Source of the DNA: Tetraselmis striata
Taxonomy: Eukaryota > Chlorophyta > Chlorodendrophyceae > Chlorodendrales > Chlorodendraceae
DNA length: 64,000 bases
Direction: 5' to 3'
NCBI GenBank assembly: GCA_006384855.1
Contig: VCJN01001169.1
Span: 124,001-188,000, forward strand
Positions 27,986 through 38,939 of this stretch are shown here, piece after piece. Within the stretch, counting starts at the first letter, position 1. Each line of letters starts with the position of its first letter. The notes beneath the pieces were generated by a model. That model searched no databases and was not told where the DNA came from. It worked only from the letters and a program-made list of their open reading frames with translations. The position numbers and the translations under genes are program-made.

Positions 27986-30900
27986 TCACTTGGCAGCGGA
28001 AAACTTCCTCATAGCGGCGCCGCGCATTGTCTTCACGCGCTTGGCCATCGCGGAGGCCATGTCGCCCACACTGCTGTACGCTATTGTCTGCATGCCGATC
28101 TCCTCCACGTCGTCCATCACCTTCGCCTTCACCTCCGGCAGGAGATCGTCCAGGTCAAAGCCGTCGCGGTCCATGTCATCAGCTGACATGTTGATCTCAC
28201 CCATGATGTACAGCCCTGCAGGGCATGACGGCGAGCTAAGGCGGTGATTTGGCTGCCTCACGGGAACTGTCAGGACATGGCATGGGCCTGAAGGAGCTCC
28301 GTGTGGGAAGGAGCGGGGGGGGGGGGGGGGGGGGGCAGCACCGATGTCATGCAGCTTGGATATCTCAGCGTTGGTGAGGAGCTTCCGCAGCTGCTTGGGC
28401 GCCGGCATCTCCTTCATCTTGCGCGCTTGCCGCTCCTCGGGAGTCTCAACAGGCACCGGCTCGGAATCTGCCGGTCGCCAGCGGGGACATGCAGTCGCGG
28501 CCTCAGGTTTCCGGGAGAAGCGGGGCGTCGGAAAGGGCTTTAGGGCATTAGGGTTTTGCGACATAGACTCGCTTGCGGAATGCGCCCGCATGGCAGGCAA
28601 CCCAAAGGAATAATGCTATCAGTGGGTCAACCTCTGATAACCTCTGCCACGTGCACAGACTAAGAAGCTGCCCCGAGCAGGGGGGTGATTTCTAGATGCC
28701 ACTATAATGGCGGACCTATACTGAATGTCTTAATATGTTGGCTTGCAATCCCGCCATTTTCAGGCTTATAATAAGGGTTCCTATAGGCGAGCCAGCACGG
28801 GTAGGTAGAAGGAATGCGGATTCGACATAGCAAAGAAAAATAACAGTTTACAGAGATGTACCGGTACCCAATGCCAGGCGACTACCTCACTGCCTGTACT
28901 CGATCATGTTCTTAGTGGGGTAGTACCAGTACATTGACAGAGGACCGTGATAGAGTATGAATGATTGTATGTACCGTAACCACACTTTGGGTTCGCGCCA
29001 AAGTAATGTTATTGATCCCCTCGTAAAGAGCGAAAAACTATACTTACCTAGATAATTATCAGAATACACCACGAATATTAAACGGATATTCCGACTCGTT
29101 TCACAACAATTCATTTTCCGACCCATGAGCCCAATCAAATGTTGCGGTAGTACATTGCATCGGCACCTGCTAGAAGGCCATGTAACACCATGGCAGAGCC
29201 TCAAAACTGACAGCGAATCAGGACGGAAAGTGTAATACCGGCGGTTGCGGGCTATCGTGAGATTTGCTTTTGCCTGAGAGCAAACGTTGATGCAACAATT
29301 CGCACGCTCGCACCCGCTATCAGCACATCGTGGTCGGAGGCGAAAATGAATCACGCTTCATTCAACACTGTTCGATACATACACGCTCAGCGACTAGTCC
29401 CCTCACCGTACTTTTGGTTGGCGGCATTGGTCTGGCGGCAGGCAGCGCACCGTCTTTTGAGTGGAGCAGCATCGCCTCCGTTGCCTTGATGTGCTCGCGC
29501 TGCTCCCACGCCTCCTCCCACGCCACCATGTCCTGGTGGTACTTCTTCAGCGCGTGCCACGCCGCCGCCTTGCGGAACCTGCGGAACAGCTGCAGCAGCG
29601 TGGCCTTCAGGTGGCGCGCCAGGGGGCGCATGAGGTCCGGCTCCACGCTGCCAAAGCCGCCGAGGTCCGCAAAGGTGTAGCCGCCATGCGCCGTCTTCTT
29701 GCCCTTGCCGCCACCTGCGGCCCGGCAGGGGCGCCGCGTCATCGCGCAGTCGCTGATGCGGCATGGACTACCATCATACTGCAGCAACTCGTATGGCACA
29801 CCAATAGGAGACAGGAGCATGTTGACAAGCACGCAGCTCAAACCATGGAGGACGTATTGTATGTATATGTATGTATATATAAATGGTGATTAAATTTACA
29901 TAAACATGTATGCATGCATGTCTATATATGTATCTATGTATGTGTATGTATATACATATGTCTGTATGTATGGTTGTATGTGTATGTATATATGTGTGTG
30001 ACTGTGTATATACATATGCATGTGTGTATGTTTATGTAAATGTATGTGTATTTGTGTGTGCGCGCGCGCGCGCGTGTGTGTGTGTCTATATGTGTATGCA
30101 GATGTTTACGAGTAGGGCACCCGCAGTGCTTTCTTCTCTGCATAATAAGAGGCGCCATGTCACGAGGAACAATCACACGGTCTGTGCAATCAGACACGAC
30201 GCGCTGCAGCTTCTTCCACCAGTGCTACTGGCCATTGTCGCCTTGAATTCGCGACATACCGCAATTTCTCTACTTCGGGTTTCCAACCCCCCTCCCCCCC
30301 CTCCCGCCCTGCGTGTGGGGTAGAGAGGAGACAGCACCTTGATTTGGAAATCTGTCAGAACACACCGTGAAAACTGCACGGACATTTCGATGCGATGTTG
30401 CGAAACAACTCACATTTGTACTGTCAAAACAACATTACTGGTAGGGTAGTAACTAAGCACATCCGCCGTCAATGATGGAGTTGGGACGGCGGAAAGGCTG
30501 ATATACCCTTCAAGAGAGCATACCAAACCGCATTTCTATTCCAACTACAGCACATACATTCGATGTATCACAATTTACATCGGGCGAGATGTAACATGTC
30601 ACCAATGCCAGATGTAACACAGTGCACGGACCTGGCAAATCACCCTACTTTTTAAGCTGCGGTCCGTGACAACTCCGTGCATTATTTGGATATCTAATTT
30701 CAAGGAACTTTTGACACACCCTTTTGAAGTGACATGCGCATTTGTATTTCATGGCTAAACTCGTCTTTTACAGCCGGAGTTCGCCTTTCAGTGTTCTTTC
30801 TTGCCAAAACCCGTGTCATCTTGGGGGCATGCCGTGATGACCGGTGATGTTACCATAAGAAAAGTGGGCACATCCCCCATTTTCGAAACTGTGATGTAAA

Positions 30901-33900
30901 GGAGAGCCCTAAACGTGCCACTGTTCATAGTATAATCGAGTCGGCCACTAGGCCTCATCACAGCAAGAGCGCTGCCGTCGCCGGGTGTGGTGGTGGTGGT
31001 GGTGGTGGTTGGGGGAGGAGGGGAGGGGGGGGGGGGGGGGGGCGAGTGCGGGCGAGACACCTTTCTCCTTCTTGGCCTCCTTCTTTGCTTTCCCCTTCTT
31101 GCCGTCCGCCTTGGAGGCTTCAATCTGGTGCAGGTAGTCCAGCATGACCTTTTCCCAGCGCACCCACATGCCCATGTCCACCTTGCGCTGCGCAAGCACC
31201 TGACGTGCGCACATTCCGAGCGGCGGGGATGCATAAACACCGCGGCGCTTTGGGCGGTTCGCTATATTACAATAATTGTTTTTGACGCCGTCGAGAAAAA
31301 GGAAACGAGGACATATTCATCCGGAAATCTTACAGAATGCACCACGAATACAGCACGGAATTTCAGTCTCGGCATTTAGGACATAGTTTAAGAGTTTTAG
31401 GGTTCATAATTTGGGGCGTTTTGGAGACACGCAAACCCAATGAAACGGCATCCACGCTCTCGTCTGTCCAGCGCGTAATTGCAAGAGACCCGGTTGCTCA
31501 AGAGAGGGCAAGGCAGGCGTCAATGGTTGTTGCGGGCAGTAGACTGCCGTGTCAGCGGATCTGAGTGCGCCGGTGAGGTACCGGGGCGTGCGGCGCAGCG
31601 GCGCACCTCCTTGTGCTTTGAGCGCAGAAAGCGCTGCATCTTGCCGCAGCACTGCTTGAAGTGGAGGATGGTGTTGATGATGCTGGACTGGTTGTCCATA
31701 AAGTCAAGGAAGGACGCCACCATGGTCGCCGACTGTTCAGCGCGCGGTCCACGCGAGCTTGTCGTCAGCAGGAGGCCAAGCTGCACGTGCACTTAATCGC
31801 ACAGCTGCGACAGGGATGCTGCCAGCCAGGAGTTTCCCACTGAGGCACCACACCGCTTTCCAACGGCGCCGCGAAATGGCGAATACGAAATGCGTATTTC
31901 GTTCAATAGTAGTCGTTCAGTAAAACATCCAAGCAGTACGAGTTATAGTCCCGAATCAAATCAAAAGGAAAAAACATCGAAAACGTTATAAATCAATGCG
32001 CAACGGAATACAAAAAAAACAATTAAATTCGAGTAACAATTTTAAAATGAGAATAATGTATATTTCATTCCATTAACTGTTTTTCGACCGAGAACACAGA
32101 GATGAGACGGCCAGTGGCGTGCCTTCTTTTTGCGGCGCAGCTGCCGGCGCAGGTAGTAGCGCCGCATGCTGCGCCCGATGACCTCGCTCGCCCATGCCTC
32201 GCGGCGCGCGCGCCGGTTGGCCACCCACGGCCGGCTATGCCGCTGCAGGATGAGCGCCGCCAGCGTGTGCTGCTTCAGCGTCTCGCGCTCGCGGCGGAGG
32301 TCCTGCGGTCGGCCGTGCGGGGAGTGGGGCGCATGTCAGGGGGCGATGCTCCGCGCGGCCGCATGTAATGGCGAGCACTCCGCTATCGGCACTTGTTCGG
32401 GATGCGGTCCGCTTCAAGCCTCCATTGTCTTGTGGGATGTGCTGTGTTTCGTTGGTTGATTTTGTGATATATTTCTCATTTTTGTCATGAAAATTTTGAT
32501 GTTTGTTTATGTAATATGGTATCTTGTGATGGCCTTTATCTCTTGGGATGTACTACATACACATAAACAAGTAAATTGATATCTACAATTAAAGTTGAAG
32601 GTGAGCCTTTCAATGAATTTGTAAATTCAAAAAGTATAACTCAGGGATATCATTGGGTAGCTGAAAATCTCCGGTGTTGCGAGAACCAGGTTCACGGCTA
32701 CATTGGTTATGCCATGGTCCGCATGCCGGAGACTCCTCAATGCTTGTGTGATGCCATGTTATCCATGTTATGCCATGCCAAGCCGCGGCCCCGCTTCTGG
32801 CTGTAGTAGTCGGGGTGCATCGCGCCCAGCGCTGCTCCCTCCAGATGCTCCCTGCGGGCCAGCCTGCGTCGGCCTGCCCTGCCTCCTACCTACCTGCGCC
32901 CCATCCACCCTACCACGCTCTCCTCCTGCCTTCCGCGCGGTGCGGTGGTCAGCGCCGGCCTAGCGCGCCCTACTGCCGCCCCAGTGGAAGCGCAGTTCGC
33001 GCCGCTACTATCGCCGGCCGCGTGACTACAAGCTAGAGCCGAGCTGAAGTTCTTGTTATGACATGTGTGATGCCACGCTTTTTGGAGTGGCCTGTTGTCT
33101 CGTCAATACCGGCAATTGACACCGCTCGTAAATGCAACAGGCCTCGTCGTGCACACTGGCGTGGGTCGCAAAGATAACGTCTGACTACGCGTAAGAGGGC
33201 ATCTAGTCGGATAGTGGAAGGCAGGTAGAGAGCCACCCGAGAGGGGGGGGGGGGGGGGGCAGCGGGGCGGACCTTTGCAAACGTGAGGAAGGGCGTAATG
33301 ACGGCCGACATGTGCACCGCCGCCAGCAGCCGCCGGAAGCCCTCCTCTCGGCGCGCTGCCTCCTCGGCGGCCTCCCTCCGGGCCTGCACGGATGAAAGCC
33401 GCGAATGCAAGTCAAGGCTGGTCCGATGGGCGCGGGGGGCGCCACGCGCCCGGGCAGCCAGTGCTCCGCACCTTGAGGTCCTCATGTCTCCGCTGCCCAG
33501 CGGTCTTCTTTTCGTAGCGCTCAGCCTTCAGCCTGCCAGGCAGACGGGAGCTCAGCTATGGCCTGCCATCGACCCGGGCGCGTGCGCGAACCTCATCACA
33601 CACCGCGTTTTTGCGGTGATGGGGAAGGGTAGGAAGTGCAGGCGCACGAGTGAAGCTCAAGACAGGGTTGGGGTTGTGGGCTAGGGAGCGTGGGAAGGGG
33701 GGGGGGAGGGTGGAGGGGGGGGGGGGGGGGGGGACCTCTCGCGCCGGGCAGCAGCCTCGGCAATCCTCTGCCGCTGATCATCCATCTGGAGGTGCAAGAA
33801 GCAGCAGCAGCGTCAGTGGCACGGTTTTCAGATGTGAACCTCTCACAAGAGAAGCCCTCCCCAGCATGAAACGGGATCCTACGTGGCAGCAAGCACTGGA

Positions 33901-35323
33901 GTGTGGCACGCCCAAGTGAGCGGGAGTCTTGTGTGGGAGTGCGCCCTGGGCAAGGACTAGTGCTATCGGCGCCCATCACTGCCAGCATGTGGCGGGCTCC
34001 GCTACCATTGCCTCGCAGCGCATGGCGCCACGGCAACGCGGGCAAGCTTTGCTATTCCGTCCATGTAGGGAAGGCAAAGGCAGAAGCGGACATGCGCCAG
34101 GAGGGGTACATATATACCATCGTATAGTGGCGCATGTAATCATTAAATTATATATGTTCATCGGCAGCGACTAGCGGATCGGGTGCTGGGCAGACATGTT
34201 GCAAATTGCTGCTCTGGTGACCATTTTTGATTGAGTGCGTCAGTATATGGTGGAGCGGCAATTATGGTGATACATTGCGCTGTAGTGATGACAGAACGCA
34301 GGACTGTGATGCCGCTACACAGTTTGCATCATTGTCGAGTTTCTTGAAGTCACTCCGCTGAAATATACGCACTTGCTCCAAAAACACGACAATTGGCGTC
34401 CGACTCTACAGCAGCATTAGGAGGGGGGGGGGGGGGGGGGGGGGGCGTACAAAGGCCTGGCTGCGCTCCGCGCGCGTGTTGGCATTCATTGCGAGAACCT
34501 CCTGCTTGTTCTCCGCCAGCAGGTTCCGGGGCGACAGCGCCAGCGAATCCTCCTCCCCGACGGGCTCCATCTGGCCCAGCTCCGGCGCGCCCTCCTCGTT
34601 CATGGGCTGCGGCCGCCGCCCTTTGTACGCCGCTGCGGCAGCGCCGCGCGACATGACCTTAGCACGCAATTGCAGCCGCAAGGCCGGGAGAGGGTGTGTG
34701 TGTGTGGGGGGGGGGGGGGGGGGGGGGGGGGGGAGGGGGAGTGAAGGCCGGGGTGCGCACCCACACGGTCTTCCAGCGCCTGCCTCTCAGAGAAGCTGGA
34801 GCGCAGTGCAGCCAGCTTCCCCACCACCTGCCGGCACGCGGTGCTGTTCTGGTTGAGCAGCTCCACCGGCAGCGGCGGCAGCTTCAGCACCCGGTTCTTG
34901 TTGCGCGTGCGCTTGCTGGTGAGCAGCGTGAACTCCTCAGTTTTGTAGGATGGCCCGGTGGCGCCCATCGCATCTGCGGCCGGTGACGACAACCGGCACA
35001 TCCGAAATGAGCCCGCCTGGCTTGCAAAAGACAACCTGAGATATTTACCCCATTGTCCAGCAGGCAGGCTACCGAGCAGATAGGTAGGCAGGCAAGCAAG
35101 AAGGAGAGAGGGGGGGGGGGGGGGGGTACTCACCGTAGTATGATGACCTCGACGTGAGCGGGGGTGAGTGGCCCTCCTTGGAGCGGGACGTGTGGAGGCC
35201 GGTGGTGGACCTGCTCCTATGCTCTTGGGTTGGTATCTTCAGACTCACAGAGTGACTGCACATCGAGTGACAAGTAGCACCACTCATCGCGGAGCGGACC
35301 CGGCGGTGGCTGCCAAGCCGCAT
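27986..35323 (-). CDS. IQ-motif/coiled-coil protein, not recognised (about 680 aa)
   Basis: Minus-strand exons, 5' to 3': 35323-35134, 34973-34765, 34657-34451, 33785-33736, 33532-33472, 33383-33273, 32302-32123, 31780-31607, 31199-31061, 29714-29407, about 28537-28342, 28215-27986. Phases agree at every junction, which strongly supports a real gene of about 684 codons. The centre is Arg/Glu-rich and helical (RIAEAAARRER, AEEAARREEGFRRLL). Exon 7 has IQ-like calmodulin-binding repeats (LILQRHSRPWVANRR and VIGRSMRRYYLRR). Exon 9 has a Lys/Glu run (KKGKAKKEAKKEK), and exon 10 a basic/aromatic helix (FRRFRKAAAWHALKKYHQDM). No enzyme motif or membrane span is seen. A cytoskeletal or ciliary role would be a guess. 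The exon 7 donor would be GC, the exon 11 acceptor is uncertain, and the start may be the Met at 35286. Confidence 0.7.
28530..28560 (+). repeat. telomere-like scrap at the exon 11 acceptor
   Basis: GGCTTTAGGGCATTAGGGTTTTG overlaps the presumed acceptor of exon 11 of the IQ gene. A similar scrap (TTTAGG ... TTTTAGGGTTCAT) lies in another intron at 31373-31410. Confidence 0.4.
29035..29140 (+). repeat. dispersed repeat R2, copy 2
   Basis: Shares TATCAGAATACACCACGAAT, AAACGGATATTCC and TTTTCCGACCC with the copy at 24404. It lies in an intron of the minus-strand IQ gene in antisense orientation. Confidence 0.6.
29860..30095. repeat. TATG/TG/CG alternating purine-pyrimidine tract
   Basis: About 230 bases of TATG, TGTA and TG repeats containing an uninterrupted CG run and flanking TG runs (30055-30090). 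The tract lies in an IQ-gene intron and has Z-DNA-forming character. Confidence 0.7.
30345..30425 (+). repeat. dispersed repeat R2, copy 3 (diverged)
   Basis: GGAAATCTGTCAGAACACACC, GCACGGACATTTCG and CAACTCACATTT align with the other R2 copies. It lies in the same intron of the IQ gene as copy 4, between exons 9 and 10. Confidence 0.45.
31316..31380. repeat. dispersed repeat R2, copy 4 (short) in an IQ-gene intron
   Basis: CCGGAAATCTTACAGAATGC, CACCACGAATACAGCACGG and TTTCAGTCTCGG match the R2 core. It lies between exons 8 and 9 of the IQ gene and ends at a telomere-like scrap. Confidence 0.45.
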
Positions 35324-36261
35324 ATTTCAAATGCATTTCATATAGCACTAATAAAGTACTCCTGACGATCCGAGATAAACTCATATCCATTCCGCTCCAG
35401 TGCAGAGCTGCCTAGCCCCCTTCGAGTGGCGACACACTCCCGGACACCACCTGCCGGGCGCTGGACAAGAAACTAAGACGCCGCCGGGGGTTTGGGTGCT
35501 GGTCTCCCTGTAGCGGCACGTCCGTCCGCGACGCATACCTCGTCGAGACCGCAGCCACGCCCCTGCTCCGTGCCGTGTCACTCCCGTCCTGGCCGGACCT
35601 TCCCTCCGTCGAGGCCACAGGGGGCAGCAAGCTGCCCATGCTTGATTAGGCTGCCTCGCGCCGCCCCTTGCCGCCACGCAAGTCCAACAGCCGAACAACA
35701 GGCCCTTCCGAATATTTGCCTAAATCTCCCCGCCTCGGCCCGCAGAGTCTCTCCGTCGCCAGGATTCCACCGCTATTCTTGTCTATGGAGCCACCTGCAG
35801 CTGTTCCTCAGAGGCGTAAAGAACGTGCTCTGATGCCACTCGTTCTCTGCTTGAGTACACCGCCCTGAGCGCTATCTGACTAGGGCCTCCACCCTGCTAA
35901 CGGCGCCCCGGACGAAAGCCAGTTGATCACTGGTACGCGTGCACATGCCGGCGCGGGGCATGCCGCCGCCTGGGGCGGCCTCTGTAGTTACGGTAAGGGA
36001 TTATCCGCCAGTTTTCCACCGCGCTACCCACTGGGGTGCAAAAATCAATAATTAAGAGTATTTCTTAGCGCCCACCATTGATGTTCATATTTGTTACTAG
36101 CGACTAATAACATCTCATCATCACTTCCCCAGCATCAGTATAGTACCAGCAGTCGGCTGTTGAGGCGGATGCTTTTGATCAGCAGTAGTGGTCGTCATCC
36201 AATTCCGGTGCGGTGCTATCACTACCGATCCGCCCCGATAGGGGATGCCCCGATAAACTAT
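35324..36261. other. no gene recognised
   Basis: Flank upstream of the IQ gene. GC-rich, with frames such as 35492-35833 that show no family motif. One AGCGACTA octamer lies at 36099. No promoter element can be named. Confidence 0.4.
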
Positions 36262-36472
36262 TTACATGAGCTAGAAGCAGAAGGCGATATCGGAAATCAC
36301 CAAAACAAAAGGACAATCAGAAAGGTCCTCTGCAACGACTGCGGGGTGGAAGCGGTAACATGAGAAGACGCAGAATGGGCACGTCGAGCACACGCTTCAG
36401 ACTTGGCCATCTGCACACCGGCAGAGAGAATGCCGCCCAGGGTACCATGCACGCAAGCCGAGACCCGCTGCC
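36262..36472 (-). mobile_element. LINE-like 3' fragment (same family as 9321-10205)
   Basis: On the minus strand, CGGGTCTCGGCTTGCGTGCA through the tail CTAGCTCATGTAA matches 9995-10205. The translated piece (ACVHGTLGGILSAGVQMAKS) is nearly identical to the plus-strand copy. It is 5'-truncated at about 36472. Confidence 0.7.
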
Positions 36473-36559
36473 CCGATAAACGGTGCGGAAACAACGTCTC
36501 AGATATAGTGACAGAGAAATAGACGATAGTCAATTTGATGACTAGCATTCACCGGGTAC

Positions 36560-38930
36560 CTCCATATTTTAGTTTACAGCACAAGGGCGTAACGGTTTTC
36601 TAGTCGTCGAGACGGGGCTCGCGGCCAATGAATAGCCGTAGGGAGTAAAATCCACAACGCCACGGCGAAGGGTCCATGTGTAGTGGATGTGAGTGGCAGT
36701 GGTCATGGCAAACTCCAGAAGCCAACGTCCAGGAGCATAGTCAACCATTGCTTTATTGTAAGTGGGCCGACATTGCAATGTCGTGGGCCGGGAGAAGGGC
36801 TTTTTCGGGGCCCATGTGCAGTGGGTCATAAAAATCGGGCCGCGCGGGGCACGCCGTGTGCTGTGGAAAGCACAACGGTGATCCGACTCGGATATGTGAG
36901 CCCATCCCCATTCTTGAACATGGCATCCGTGTTGCACTCGTTGAGATGCCCCATGCGCGCGTGCCAAGTAGAGCTGCTTGTGGGTGGGAGCTGCGGTCTG
37001 CGGCGCAGCCAAGACTCACGGATGTAGAGCCGAACTCAAAGGAGACGCGATGCTGCCCTCGATGTGGATGCATTTGCGACTTCATGCTGGTATGTGGCCG
37101 TCCAAATGTAGTGAAGGGGACCACTAAACTGTTTCCGAGCTTGACACGGGGGTTGTCTACAGTCAAGATGACTTGAAAGGGGCGGTGAGCATCCATGGCG
37201 CTTGCTAGCCGCTGAAGTGGCGTTGCATGCCCCCATCTGTTCGGGTGGCAAGGTCCGGCATATGTAGGTAGTTGTCAGACACGACATGAATTGGATGTCC
37301 AAGCGTATCCGGCAGCATGTAGTGAATGGTGCCCGTTCCGACGGCTTACGCTCCTAGTCCACTGATCCACCGCCGTATGACGGTTTTGCAGGTGCTGAAG
37401 TTAGACATGCGGGCGCTCATGGCCACCGTGCAGCCGGTGTCAAAGATCCACTCGTCGGTGGAGGTGAGGTTTCGACTAAGAAGCACTCGCTTGACTAGCG
37501 ATGGAGGTGCGGCATCCGCCGTTGTGGTGGCGTCGACGAACCACACACGTATGTTGGCATCGATGGAGGCTCCGCCATGTGGCGCCGTTGGTTCTTAGAC
37601 ATGTTGTTGTTGCGTAGGGCGTGTGGCGGAAACTCTGTGCTTGCAGCACGAATGTCGCAGTTTGGCTCCATATTCTCGCCGCTGCAGCGAAGCATGCATG
37701 CCTCGACCAAGAGTGGGGCCATGCCTGCGGTACGCGTAGCTGCCCTTTCGAGATGCGAACTTCGGGGTCACGATGTCAGGCAGGTGGCTCGGTACTGTCC
37801 ACTCACGAGTCCCGGGCACTTGCGCTTGAGTGATCAGCTCCGCGACTGTCAGCGGTCGCCGCATAGCCTCTTGATAGTGCTCCTGAAGTGCTCCGACTGA
37901 GTGAATGTTGGTCCACATAAGCGTGTCGCCCCGCGCAGTGGAGCCAAGCCCATGCGCGCGTACCATTACCGGATCACCAATGGCATCGCGGACTTTTTGC
38001 ACCCAACCTGCACCTAGTACGTTCTCCACAACCCAGTTGAGCTGACCTTGCGCATGCGCGATGTCATGGATGAGCTTGCATGCCTCATCGAACGGGGTAG
38101 TTGCAGCATGGTCGTAAAGACTGAGACGATGCTCAACAAGGGGAGAATGGAATGCACGGCGGTGACACGATGTCGAGGTCGACACGTGGCAGGTTGGTGA
38201 AGTTAATTCTATGATGCGACGCGCGTGATGTCATGTGATGTGCGGTCATGGCCTTTGACGATGGCTGACTGCGCGACAGGTTTACATGCCATTCTAAGTG
38301 GATCTTCTGTAGCTCGTCACTCATGGCGTTGTTGGCTCGTTTGTCGGTAGTGTCAATCAGTGTGAGTGTAGAGAAGGCGTGTCTCGCCTTATCAAGGTTG
38401 CGCACCATGTGGCAGGGACAGCCCCGGAGCAAAAGAGCACTACATGGCGCGGGCGAGTTCGCCGGGTGAGCACTTACAGATTTGAGTCAACCTCGCAGAT
38501 TGGCGCCAAAGGTGAGCGTGTTGCACATGTGTCAGCGGCAAACGCGGTTGCGATAGGCCACTCTTCTTCAGCATCATGGGTGTCTGCGAGAATTTCAATG
38601 GCGTTTGTGTCGGCAATGAGCCACGCCGCCTTATTGTGAGCCGCCCTCATACGTGCCGTGCCAGCAACACATTGACGTGTATGGGGTGTGCGGCTAAGGG
38701 CAAGGAGACAGTCCAACTGCTGACACCGGACGCACCGGCCAGGAACTGGGGGGAAATCTCTCGGAGCACATCATCGATTGGGATGTGGTAGACAAAGTGT
38801 CGGACCAGCAAGCGGCCGCTCGCCTTGACGCCATCAGACACCAAGTTCCGAGCCAAGTTGATGACCTCGGCTCAATTGGCTTCCCCATAAACTTACATGA
38901 GTTGTTCAAAGGTGCTCATCGCTCCGATCT
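36560..38930 (-). mobile_element. Ty1/copia-like LTR retrotransposon fossil, partial
   Basis: The minus strand carries gag-like sequence (about 37.6-38.9 kb) and a retroviral-type protease region near 37.35-37.55 kb (EWIFDTGCTVAMS), followed by a copia-like stretch ending in a MPDL motif. No reverse transcriptase or integrase is seen and no LTR was identified. The copy is clearly broken, with several interruptions and both ends missing, so it is an old relic. Confidence 0.55.
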
Positions 38931-38939
38931 CATGGTCTT

